DNA of 64,000 bases, taken from contig JAIXPC010000002.1 in assembly GCA_027486415.1 (NCBI GenBank), forward strand, positions 1 through 64,000. The letters run 5' to 3'. The notes beneath the pieces were generated by a model. It was given only the letters and a program-made list of their open reading frames with translations. It was not told the DNA's origin and did no database searches. Positions 8,609-16,230 of the stretch are shown here, piece by piece. The number at the start of each line of letters is the position of its first letter. The stretch's first letter is position 1. This stretch comes from Sphingomonadales bacterium. GTDB lineage: Bacteria > Pseudomonadota > Alphaproteobacteria > Sphingomonadales > Sphingomonadaceae. Made by a program: the position numbers and the translations under genes.

Positions 8609-9847
8609 ATGAAGAACCAGCTGTTTGCCGCGCTGCTCGCCACCGCTTGTCTTCCGGCTGCTGCCACGCCGACCTTGCTGATGCCCGACCGGGTCTGGGA
8701 TGGCGAAGCGATGCACAGCGGCTGGCAGGTGCTGGTGGCAAACGGGCGCATCGTCGCCGCCGGGCCGAATGTCGACGCGCCCGCCGACGCGCAGCGGATC
8801 ACACTGGCCGGCCAGACGCTGTTGCCCGGTTTCATCGAAGGGCACAGCCACCTGTTGCTGCACCCTTACGACAAGACGCCATGGGACGATCAGGTCTTGA
8901 AGGAGAGCGAGGCCTATCGTGTCGCTCGCGCCGTGGGCCATGCAAGGGCGACGCTGATGGCCGGCTTCACCACCGTTCGCGATCTGGGGACCGAAGGCGC
9001 CGGCACGGCGGACGTCGGCTTGAAGCGTGCGATCAACGAAGGCTGGGTTCTTGGCCCGCGCATGATAATCGCGACGAAGGCCATCGTCGCGCCCGGCAGC
9101 TATGCACCCAAGAATGATGCCTGGGCGGTGCCGCAGGGTGCCGAGGAAGCCGACGGCCCCTCTCTTGTCAGCGCCGTACGCCGCCAGATTGGCGCGGGCG
9201 CCGACGTGGTCAAGCTCTATGGCGATTATCGCTGGCGGCCCGGCGAGGGCAGCCGGCCGACATTCTCACAAGCTGAACTGACGGCGGCGGCGGCGGCGGC
9301 CCACGATGCCGGCCGGCAGGTGGCGGTCCACGCCAACACGGCCGAGGCCATGCGGCGGGCAAGCAATGCCGGTGTTGACGTGATTGAACATGGTGGTGAA
9401 GGCGATGCCGCGACCTTTGCGCTGATGGCCAGGAACAAGACGGCCCTGTGCCCGACGCTGGCCGCCGGGGACGCCATTGCCCGCTATCGCGGCTGGAACG
9501 GGCAAGAACCGGCTCCGGCCGATATCCAGCAGGATCGCGCCGCCTTCCGGCTGGCGATGAAGGCTGGCGTGCCGATCTGCATGGGCGGCGATGTCGGCGT
9601 CTATGCTCACGGCGAAAATGCCCGCGAGATGCTGCTGATGGGCCAGGCCGGCATGAGCAATGCTGGTGTGCTGACAGCAGCGACCGCCGGCAACGCGCGC
9701 CATTTCGGGTTGGCTGATCGCGGGCGGGTCATAGCTGGGCTGCTTGCCGATCTGGTCGCGGTGTCCGGCGATCCGCTGGCCAATCTCAAGGCTGTGACGG
9801 CGGTGCGTTTCGTGATGAAAGGTGGCGAGGTGGTGCGCCGCGACTGA
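8609..9847 (+). CDS. Exported amidohydrolase, dipeptidase-like
   Basis: A 412-residue exported metal-dependent hydrolase. Signal peptide MKNQLFAALLATACLPAAA, then LLPGFIEGHSHLLLH with metal ligands His79 and His81, the FTTVRDLGTEGAG strand, VAVHANTAEAMRRA and VIEHGGEG for barrel histidines, GGDVGVYAHGENARE for the metal-binding Asp, and the closing RGRVIAGLLADLVAVSGDP. The HLLLHPYDKTPWDDQVL segment is typical of the subgroup whose studied members are Xaa-Arg/Lys or Xaa-Pro dipeptidases; that specificity is by resemblance only. It is divergent from the POT gene (122 bases apart), which suggests a shared promoter region. Confidence 0.88.
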   Translation: MKNQLFAALLATACLPAAATPTLLMPDRVWDGEAMHSGWQVLVANGRIVAAGPNVDAPADAQRITLAGQTLLPGFIEGHSHLLLHPYDKTPWDDQVLKESEAYRVARAVGHARATLMAGFTTVRDLGTEGAGTADVGLKRAINEGWVLGPRMIIATKAIVAPGSYAPKNDAWAVPQGAEEADGPSLVSAVRRQIGAGADVVKLYGDYRWRPGEGSRPTFSQAELTAAAAAAHDAGRQVAVHANTAEAMRRASNAGVDVIEHGGEGDAATFALMARNKTALCPTLAAGDAIARYRGWNGQEPAPADIQQDRAAFRLAMKAGVPICMGGDVGVYAHGENAREMLLMGQAGMSNAGVLTAATAGNARHFGLADRGRVIAGLLADLVAVSGDPLANLKAVTAVRFVMKGGEVVRRD

Positions 9848-9869
9848 AGGCCTGCTATGGCCCCGCGCC

Positions 9870-10448
9870 ATGGACAGCTTCAACAATCTCACCAGCCCCG
9901 CCACGCTGATCGCCACCCGTCGTTCGGGCAAGGCGCGCGAGATGGTGGAGCCCGGGCCTGACGCCAGCCAACTTGCCGATATCATGGCCGCGGCGGCGCG
10001 GGTGCCAGACCACGGCAAATTGTTTCCGTGGCGCTTCGTGGTAATCGAAAACCGCGCCGCCTTCGCCGATGGCCTGCTGACGGCCTATCTGGCCGGCAAG
10101 CCGGACGCCGGCCGGCTGGAGCAGGACGCCGTGCGCCAGTTCGCCGTGCAGGCGCCGTGCCTCGTCATCGTGCTCTCCTGCCCGAAACCAAGCCACATCC
10201 CGGCCTGGGAGCAAGAGCTTTCCGTCGGCGCGCTGTGCCAGAACCTGTGCGTCGCCGCGCACGCCCACGGCTTTGTCGCCAACTGGCTGACCGGCTGGGC
10301 GGCCTATGACGAGCGGGTGCTGGCGCTGGTTGGCGGCACCACGGGTGAGCGCATCGCCGGCTTCTTCTACATCGGCAGCCAGGCCAAGTCGCTGGAGGAG
10401 CGGCCGCGCCCTGACATGGCGGCGATCACCACTCGCTGGACAGGTTAA
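9870..10448 (+). CDS. Nitroreductase family protein
   Basis: A 192-residue FMN-dependent nitroreductase-fold protein. The RRSGKAREM start, AAARVPDHGKLFPWRFVVIE (flavin contact region) and LSVGALCQNLCVAAHAHGF match the YdjA/BluB-like branch of the family. The C-terminal GFFYIGSQAKSLEERPRPDM is the usual strand that swaps across the dimer. The ATG at 9870 follows 22 bases after the amidohydrolase stop, so the two may be co-transcribed. Its physiological substrate is unknown. It overlaps the convergent DUF2807 gene by four bases. Confidence 0.85.
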   Translation: MDSFNNLTSPATLIATRRSGKAREMVEPGPDASQLADIMAAAARVPDHGKLFPWRFVVIENRAAFADGLLTAYLAGKPDAGRLEQDAVRQFAVQAPCLVIVLSCPKPSHIPAWEQELSVGALCQNLCVAAHAHGFVANWLTGWAAYDERVLALVGGTTGERIAGFFYIGSQAKSLEERPRPDMAAITTRWTG

Positions 10449-11125
10449 CGGCAGACCACATTGCCGCTGCCGGCCACCCGCTTGCTGCAGCGGGCGCCGC
10501 CCGTGATGGTGACATCGCCCGAGCCGGCAATGCGGATATCAGCCTGGCCGGTGGCATGGGCGGCCACGTCGCCCGATCCGGCGATGCTGATCGCGGTGTT
10601 GGTGCATTGCAGGTTGCCCAGCATGACGTTGCCGCTGCCGGCAACGCGGACGTTGAGCGCGCCGCAGCGACCGGCACTGGTGGCGTCGCCCGAACCCGAC
10701 ACGGCCACATTGACGGTGCGCGCATCCAGCGCGGCCACCGCGACCGACCCCGATCCGGAGATTCGCAGATCGAACGTGTCCGCCCCGCCCTTGTCGGCCT
10801 TGAGGTCGCCAGATCCGGAAACCGCGACGCCGCGCAGGGCCGGCATGGTGACGGCGACTGTGACATCCTTGCCGCCCCAGCCCCAATTGCCCTTCTTGCG
10901 GCCGATCTTCAGCGTGCCCTTTTCAACCAGGATCTCCAGCTTTTCGAGGTCGTCGGCCTCGCCGGTGGCGACCACCGAAAAGCCATTGCCCTGACGAATG
11001 ACGACATCATCGCTGCCGCCAAGCGCCACCCTGTCGAACCCGCTGGCATCGAAACGGCGGTCGGCTGCAGCGGCGGGGCCAGCAACGGCCAGCGTGGCAA
11101 GCAGCAGGGTGGCGGTGCGGATCAT
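10445..11125 (-). CDS. DUF2807 (GIN-type) exported beta-helix protein
   Basis: A 226-residue exported protein. Signal peptide MIRTATLLLATLAVAGPAAAA, then the DUF2807 domain: FDRVALGGSDDVVIRQG, VTMPALRGVAVSGSGDL, followed by repeated VSGSGD/IAGSGDV/VAGSGNV turns at about 20-residue spacing, typical of a right-handed beta-helix. Six Cys residues or fewer lie near the C-terminus (RCGALN, LQCTN, ARCSKR, VVCR), consistent with disulphides outside the cytoplasm. The ATG at 11125 has AGGAG eight bases upstream. A promoter with an overlapping perfect palindrome lies just upstream. The domain's function is not established. Confidence 0.85.
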   Translation of the reverse strand: MIRTATLLLATLAVAGPAAAADRRFDASGFDRVALGGSDDVVIRQGNGFSVVATGEADDLEKLEILVEKGTLKIGRKKGNWGWGGKDVTVAVTMPALRGVAVSGSGDLKADKGGADTFDLRISGSGSVAVAALDARTVNVAVSGSGDATSAGRCGALNVRVAGSGNVMLGNLQCTNTAISIAGSGDVAAHATGQADIRIAGSGDVTITGGARCSKRVAGSGNVVCR

Positions 11126-11150
11126 CGGGCAACTCCTGTGTGTTGCCAAC

Positions 11151-11178
11151 ATAATACACAACTGTATTAGCGGCGCAA
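11151..11178 (-). promoter_or_regulatory. Promoter with overlapping palindromic operator
   Basis: Reading the minus strand, TTGCGC (11178-11173) and TATTAT (11156-11151) are separated by 16 bases, a plausible -35/-10 pair for the DUF2807 gene. A perfect inverted repeat, TAATACA-CAAC-TGTATTA on the plus strand (11152-11169), covers the -10 and most of the spacer. That position is what a dimeric repressor site would have. The palindrome also overlaps the stop codon of the upstream membrane-protein gene. Confidence 0.55.
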
Positions 11179-11709
11179 GCCTGCAGCCGGCACGCCAAAG
11201 ATATTGAGCTCGATGACGAAAAAGCAGACGATCCAGATGGCTGCGTCCCAGAAGTCCAGCCAGGCACCGGTGACGCCCCACCACAGCGCACAGACCAGGG
11301 TGATGGCATAGAGCAGGCCGCGCAGAACGGTGCGGCCGGCCCCGCGCGCCCTTTCCGGATGGAAGAGATCGACCCAGATCAGCCCCGATATGGCGAGCCA
11401 TGCCGCCGCATTGGCGATTTCGATCGGATCGCGAACGGCGACATAATGGGCAAGCGCATGGAGCGCGCAGGCATAGCCTGTCAGTTCAATGGCCAGTGCC
11501 GGCAGGCTTATGCGGGTCAGCGGCAAGCCGGAAGGCAGGCGGCGGGTTTCCCATTCGAACACACCGAGGATGAGGACCCAGCCAATCTGGTCGACAGCCT
11601 TGGGCGCGAGCAGATCATCGGCTGCCCACATGAAAGCGCCGACATTGGCCAGCACCGCCGCATAGACCAGCGCCTTGAAGGCGTGGAACCATGCCGGGGT
11701 GCTGGTCAA
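11167..11709 (-). CDS. Hypothetical integral membrane protein
   Basis: A 180-residue protein with about five hydrophobic segments (near residues 12-32, 40-50, 65-90, 100-115 and 130-172). The sequence has Trp- and Asp-containing segments such as DQIGWVLILGVFEWE and GLIWVDLFHPERARG between helices. I recognise no family. The ATG at 11709 gives a good fit to the first hydrophobic segment. It follows carD on the same strand by 29 bases and could share its transcript; its stop lies in the DUF2807 promoter palindrome. Confidence 0.65.
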   Translation of the reverse strand: MTSTPAWFHAFKALVYAAVLANVGAFMWAADDLLAPKAVDQIGWVLILGVFEWETRRLPSGLPLTRISLPALAIELTGYACALHALAHYVAVRDPIEIANAAAWLAISGLIWVDLFHPERARGAGRTVLRGLLYAITLVCALWWGVTGAWLDFWDAAIWIVCFFVIELNIFGVPAAGLRR

Positions 11710-11738
11710 TGTCGGCGATTGTGCGATTGCCGGTCGGC

Positions 11739-12242
11739 TTACGCGGCTTTCAGAACCAGTTCGATCTTCTGCTGGGCTGCCGGTTCATCGATGTTTTCCA
11801 TCGCCGCCAGTTCGCGCGCCAGACGGCCAATGGCGGCTTCATAGATCTGGCGCTCGCTGTAGCTCTGCTCCGGCTGATCCTCGGCGCGGTGCAGGTCGCG
11901 CACCACCTCGGCGATGCTGACGAGGTCACCCGAATTTATCTTGGCTTCATATTCCTGCGCGCGGCGCGACCACATGGTGCGCTTGATGCGCGGCTTGCCC
12001 TTCAGCGTGGTCAGAGCCTCGTTCATCGTGGCCTGGCTCGACAGCTTGCGCATGCCAACGCTTTCCACCTTGTTCATCGGCACCCGGAGCGTCATCCGCT
12101 CCTTTTCAAAGCGCAGCACGAACAGATCGAGCGGCACGCCCGCGATTTCCTGGTGCTGCACCTCGACGACGCGACCGACGCCGTGCTTGGGGTAGACGAC
12201 ATAGTCCCCGATTTCGAAGCCGAGTGACTTGGCAATTGCCAT
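11739..12242 (-). CDS. CarD family transcriptional regulator
   Basis: A 167-residue CarD/CdnL-type protein. The N-terminal RNA-polymerase-interaction Tudor-like domain is shown by FEIGDYVVYPKHGVGRVVEV and the strands LFVLRFEKERMTLRVPMNKV. The C-terminal helical DNA-contact domain follows (WSRRAQEYEAKINSGDLVSIAEVVRDL, then SERQIYEAAIGRLARELA). Such proteins bind the RNA polymerase beta subunit and stabilise open complexes, often at rRNA and housekeeping promoters. The start at 12242 (MAIAKS) is chosen over a frame start at 12272 from domain alignment and an AAGGAA site upstream. Confidence 0.93.
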   Translation of the reverse strand: MAIAKSLGFEIGDYVVYPKHGVGRVVEVQHQEIAGVPLDLFVLRFEKERMTLRVPMNKVESVGMRKLSSQATMNEALTTLKGKPRIKRTMWSRRAQEYEAKINSGDLVSIAEVVRDLHRAEDQPEQSYSERQIYEAAIGRLARELAAMENIDEPAAQQKIELVLKAA

Positions 12243-12579
12243 CGATTGTCGTTCCTTGTGTCTGCCGGCCATCAGATCAATAGCAGCCTGTGCCCGGCGC
12301 GCAGGGTGCGCTGCCTCTCCGGAACCTCACCGCTGATCTGCGTGCCTGCCTGCCAATTATGTGACCCTGGCCCGGCGCCCGCCTGACAGGTGGCGAACGG
12401 CGACGAACCGGCGACGACGACTGCGGGAACAAACCCGCTGCCGAGACATTTTCATATCAGGAAATTGTCACAAAAGCCACTGCCGCCGGCGGCCACCGGC
12501 GGCAAAATGGCGCGATCGTGCCACAAAAATGGGCATTCTGGGCCATTTTGCCGCTGTCAGATCGGCAAAAGACCGCCGA
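12243..12579. other. Intergenic region between fdxA and carD
   Basis: This 337-base gap holds the end of the fdxA transcription unit and the promoter region of carD. I see no gene in it. The only strong structure is the hairpin at 12481-12504. A second short inverted repeat, ATCGGC/GCCGAT (12561-12566 and 12575-12580), abuts the fdxA stop codon. Confidence 0.5.
12481..12504 (-). terminator. Possible fdxA terminator
   Basis: TGCCGCCGG (12481-12489) pairs perfectly with CCGGCGGCA (12496-12504) around a six-base loop, 75 bases past the fdxA stop on the minus strand. The stretch after the stem on that strand reads GTGGCTTTTG, so the T-run is short and delayed. An intrinsic terminator is plausible, not certain. 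Confidence 0.4.
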
Positions 12580-12918
12580 TCAGTTGCCCTTGCCGGGGGT
12601 CGGCGTGAAATATTTGTCGAACTTGCCCTCTTCGCCCTTGTGCGAATCGGCATCGTCCGGCGTGTCGCCTTTCATGGTGATGTTGGGCCACTGCGCCGAA
12701 TAGGTGGCGTTCAGCTCCATCCACTTTTCCAGGCCGCCTTCGGTGTCGGGCAGGATGGCTTCGGCCGGGCATTCCGGTTCGCACACGCCGCAATCGATGC
12801 ACTCGTTGGGGTTGATCACCACCATCGTCTCGCCTTCGTAGAAGCAATCAACCGGGCAGACTTCCACGCAGTCCATATACTTGCACTTGATGCACGCTTC
12901 GGTGACGACGTAGGCCAT
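12580..12918 (-). CDS. fdxA: 7Fe ferredoxin FdxA
   Basis: A 112-residue ferredoxin of the Azotobacter FdI type. Cysteines sit at 9, 12, 17, 21 and 25 in the first half and at 40, 43, 46 and 50 in the second, with CxxCxxC and the ECP ending. By family pattern Cys9, 17 and 50 hold a 3Fe-4S cluster and Cys21, 40, 43 and 46 a 4Fe-4S cluster. The long C-terminal extension (from about residue 60, ending TPTPGKGN) is normal for the family. It is a cytoplasmic electron carrier. AAGGGAA precedes the ATG. It follows the S4 protein gene on the same strand. Confidence 0.95.
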   Translation of the reverse strand: MAYVVTEACIKCKYMDCVEVCPVDCFYEGETMVVINPNECIDCGVCEPECPAEAILPDTEGGLEKWMELNATYSAQWPNITMKGDTPDDADSHKGEEGKFDKYFTPTPGKGN

Positions 12919-12985
12919 GATATTCCCTTCGCACAGGCAGGCGCGGCCGCTGCCGGCAACGCCCATGAATTGAGACAGTCGCGCC

Positions 12986-13330
12986 TTAGGCGAGCGCCAA
13001 GGCTTCTGGCAAGGGGGCATCTTTCCCCGCGGTCTCGGCATCGGCGCTGACACCGGCCCTTCCGGGCGTGAGATCGGTGTAGAATTGCCGCGCTTCCACA
13101 TAGGGGCCGCGGCGATCCGGGATGCCTTCCACCCTGACGACGATGATATCGTCACCCCGCGGCCAGCTCAGCACGCTGCCGGCACGCACCAGAGCAGAGG
13201 CGCGATCCACCACGCGGCCATCGATCCGCAATCGTCGGCTTTCACACAGGCCCTGAGCGTTGGATCGGGACGGCGCCAGGCGCGCGAACCACAGGAACTT
13301 GTCCAGTCTCAATCCGGCTCCGTAGACCAA
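12986..13330 (-). CDS. S4-domain RNA-binding protein (HslR-like)
   Basis: A 114-residue protein whose first 60 residues form an S4 RNA-binding domain ([39 protein letters not shown]). The compact length and the DKFLWFAR start resemble HslR/Hsp15, which binds stalled 50S subunits carrying peptidyl-tRNA; that role is inferred. The start is a TTG at 13330. The strong site GGAGG that serves it is formed by the last codons and stop of the helicase gene, only three bases away, so translation is likely coupled. Confidence 0.85.
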   Translation of the reverse strand: MVYGAGLRLDKFLWFARLAPSRSNAQGLCESRRLRIDGRVVDRASALVRAGSVLSWPRGDDIIVVRVEGIPDRRGPYVEARQFYTDLTPGRAGVSADAETAGKDAPLPEALALA

Positions 13331-13333
13331 ATG

Positions 13334-16015
13334 CTACCTCCCCTTCATTCCGGCCAGAATGGCAAATGGCGATGTCCCCCTGGCCATGGGACCATCATTG
13401 ACAACGTCCGGCGGACGGCGCGGGCCCTGGTGGCGCGGCCCGGCCCAAGCAAAATGCGGCGTGCCGTTCACCACGCGCGGCCGATAACCCAGCGCGCGCA
13501 GCAACCGGGCAAGGCCATCCTGCGACAGGCCCAGGCTGGCGGCCCAATTGGGATCAGGCACAAAGGGCGCGCGGCCCTCGCGGCGTTCATGGATATGCCG
13601 CGACAGGCGATCGACCATGTCGATGCGAACGGCAATGGCATCTTTGCCGTGGGCCAATCGCCAGAAACCGGCAACAAGCAGCACGTCGGCCGGGGCGGCG
13701 GCCATCTCGCCCGACACGCTGACGCGCCCGGGTGCGGGCAACGGCGGCAGGCTGACCACCCCCTCGGCGACGGCCCACAGCGCCAACCGCCAGCGTGTCG
13801 GTTCCGGCCGCAACAACGCCGGCACGAACAGGTGCAGCGGCCCCAGCCGCACGCCACAGCGGGTGAGCGCCTGGCGATCGGCGCGGGTCAGGCCGGCAAG
13901 CTGCTCGGCCACAGCTTCACGGACCAGCACGCCCAGTCCTTCGATGAGTTGCACGATCAGGCCGCGCGCCGGCGCCGTCACCGTGTCACGCAGCGCCGCC
14001 AGGCGGGCAAGCGGCGCAGCGATGGCGGCAACGGCATCGGCAACAAAACGCTCCAGCCGTTCCTGCACCCGCTTGCGATCGTCGGGCGTCAACGCAGAGA
14101 TGGCGCGGTCCAGCTCGACCCGGGGCGACAGCGCATCGCGACCCCTGCGAAGCACGGCGACGCGCGCGCCCTTCCACAACAGACGCGGCGGCAGGCTGCC
14201 ATCAAAGTCGAGCCTGAATTCGGCATCGCCAGCGGCTGCCAGCTGCCTGGCCCGGCCGGCCAATTCCTTCACCAGATGGCGCTCGGCCGCTGCCAGCAGC
14301 AGCCGCTGTTCACCTGCCCGCGCCATCGCGTCGGGGGCAAAACGGAAGCCATCAAGCCGCCCGATCACCTCGCCGTCGACGGCGACGCCGCCATCATCCT
14401 CCACCACCACTGGCACCGAAAGCCCTCGCGCCTTCAGATCCTTCAGCAGCACCGACGTGCGGCGATCGACAAAGCGCTGGGTGAGGGCGTTGTGCAGCGC
14501 GTCAGAGAGACGGTCTTCCAGCGCGCGGGTGCGTTCCGCCCATTCGGCCGGGTGTTCCAGCCAATCGGGACGGTGCGCCACATAGGTCCAGGTGCGGGCC
14601 GCCGCGATGCGGTCGGCAATCGCCTCGACATCGCCGGTCACCCGATCAAGATGCGCGATCTCGGCGGCGATCCACGCTTCTGGCAAATGGCCACGGCCCT
14701 CCGTGAGGTGGCGATAGACCCGGCCCGCCAGCCGCGCATGGGCGTCAACGCCGGTCTTGCGATAATCAGGCAGGCCGCACGCCGCCCACAGCCGCTTCAG
14801 GCCGCGCTGGCCCAGCACCTTGGCATTGGCGCGCTCCAGAACCCAGGGTTCGCCCGCCAACCGCTTCAATACCGCCATGTCGATGGCGTCGTCGGCGCGG
14901 ATCAGTTCGGGTCGCGGCGGGCGCGCGTCCATTGTCGCCACAAGCTGGTGCAGGCTGGAAAAATCGAGATTGGCATTGCGCCAGACAAGCTGGCTCAGCG
15001 GCTCGAAACGATGTTCCTCCAGCCCCTCGATCTCTTCGGGCGTGAAGCTCGACTGGGCTTCGGCGCCCATCTGCATCGTGCCGAAACTGCCATCACGCTG
15101 GTGGCGGCCGGCGCGGCCGGCGATCTGTGCCATCTCGGCCAGGGTCAGCCGGCGTTGGCGCTTGCCATCGAACTTGCCCAGCCCGGCGAACGCGACATGG
15201 GCGATATCCATGTTGAGCCCCATGCCGATCGCATCTGTGGCGACGAGATAATCCACCTCGCCCGACTGGTACATCGCCACCTGCGCGTTGCGGGTGCGCG
15301 GGGAGAGTGATCCCATCACGACCGCCGCACCGCCCTTCTGCCGGCGCAACATCTCGGCGATGGCATAGACCTCGGCCGCGGTGAAGGCGACGATGGCGGT
15401 GCGGCGCGGCAGACGCGACAATTTTTTGGGGGCTGCGTAGGCCAATGTCGAAAAGCGGGGCCGCGTGATGATCTCGGCCTCGGGGATCAGTGCCCGGATC
15501 AGGGGTTTGAGCGTTTCCGATCCCAGGATCATGGTTTCGGCATAGCCGCGCGCGTGCAGCAGGCGATCGGTGAAGACATGGCCCCGCTCAGGGTCCGCAC
15601 CCATCTGGCCCTCGTCGATGGCAATGAAGGCAACGTCGCGATCCATCGGCATCGATTCGACCGTGCACAGGAACCAACGTGCCTGTGGCGGCACGATCTT
15701 TTCCTCCCCGGTGATCAGCGCGACCTGATGGGCGCCCTTGACGGCAACCACCCGCTCATAAACTTCGCGGGCCAGCAGACGCAGCGGGAAGCCGATGATA
15801 CCGCTGGCGTGACCGCAAAGGCGCTCGACGGCCAGATGGGTCTTGCCGGTGTTCGTCGGCCCCAGCACGGCGGTGATCTTGCCGGCGCTGGTGCCGGAAC
15901 GGGTGGGAAAGGCGCCGATCCGGTTCACCCGACCAACGTGGCCTGCCACGGGCGCGGCAACAAGGGGCTGTGGCAATCCGGCTGCGATGGCCGGAGGCGA
16001 AGGAACGATGACCAC
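13334..16015 (-). CDS. SUV3-like DEAD/DExH RNA helicase
   Basis: An 893-residue superfamily 2 helicase of the mitochondrial SUV3 type that is common in alphaproteobacteria. Visible motifs are GPTNTGKTH (Walker A, near residue 53), AIDEGQMGADPERGH (motif II as DEGQ), MGSLSPRTRN, ATDAIGMGLN and QIAGRAGRH (motif VI). The remaining half has no motif I know and includes long Ala/Arg/Leu helices. SUV3 works with exoribonucleases in RNA decay, so a role in RNA turnover is likely. The GTG at 16015 gives the full frame; a GTG at VNRIGAFPT nearer the Walker A is an alternative. The stop is coupled to the S4 gene. Confidence 0.85.
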   Translation of the reverse strand: MVIVPSPPAIAAGLPQPLVAAPVAGHVGRVNRIGAFPTRSGTSAGKITAVLGPTNTGKTHLAVERLCGHASGIIGFPLRLLAREVYERVVAVKGAHQVALITGEEKIVPPQARWFLCTVESMPMDRDVAFIAIDEGQMGADPERGHVFTDRLLHARGYAETMILGSETLKPLIRALIPEAEIITRPRFSTLAYAAPKKLSRLPRRTAIVAFTAAEVYAIAEMLRRQKGGAAVVMGSLSPRTRNAQVAMYQSGEVDYLVATDAIGMGLNMDIAHVAFAGLGKFDGKRQRRLTLAEMAQIAGRAGRHQRDGSFGTMQMGAEAQSSFTPEEIEGLEEHRFEPLSQLVWRNANLDFSSLHQLVATMDARPPRPELIRADDAIDMAVLKRLAGEPWVLERANAKVLGQRGLKRLWAACGLPDYRKTGVDAHARLAGRVYRHLTEGRGHLPEAWIAAEIAHLDRVTGDVEAIADRIAAARTWTYVAHRPDWLEHPAEWAERTRALEDRLSDALHNALTQRFVDRRTSVLLKDLKARGLSVPVVVEDDGGVAVDGEVIGRLDGFRFAPDAMARAGEQRLLLAAAERHLVKELAGRARQLAAAGDAEFRLDFDGSLPPRLLWKGARVAVLRRGRDALSPRVELDRAISALTPDDRKRVQERLERFVADAVAAIAAPLARLAALRDTVTAPARGLIVQLIEGLGVLVREAVAEQLAGLTRADRQALTRCGVRLGPLHLFVPALLRPEPTRWRLALWAVAEGVVSLPPLPAPGRVSVSGEMAAAPADVLLVAGFWRLAHGKDAIAVRIDMVDRLSRHIHERREGRAPFVPDPNWAASLGLSQDGLARLLRALGYRPRVVNGTPHFAWAGPRHQGPRRPPDVVNDGPMARGTSPFAILAGMKGR

Positions 16016-16230
16016 CCCGTGCGGCTGTTCATGCGCTCAAGGTGACATGGCCGATTCGCCGGCGCAAGTGACCGTTCTGTGGCATCGGCTCGTCGGGTCC
16101 ATGTTGTCCACAACATGTTGTGCGATTGACACGGCGACTCGCCGGCGTCACAGAATCGCGCGTCGGGGAAGAACCGAATTGTTGAAGCGCGTCCGGTAGT
16201 TAACCGTCTGTAAACAGACTGGGGGCCGAT
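16016..16230. promoter_or_regulatory. Divergent promoter region with perfect palindrome
   Basis: This 215-base gap lies between the helicase (minus) and M23 peptidase (plus) genes. It contains the perfect 18-base inverted repeat CATGTTGTCCACAACATG (16100-16117). TTGTCCACA within it differs by one base from the DnaA-box consensus. Another inverted repeat, GTCTG-TAAA-CAGAC (16206-16219), sits just before the M23 start. No convincing -35/-10 pair can be assigned with confidence. Confidence 0.45.

Noticed and set aside
6739-9117. A 792-codon plus-strand frame across the POT gene.
   Set aside because: Antisense to a certain transporter and running into the amidohydrolase in another frame.
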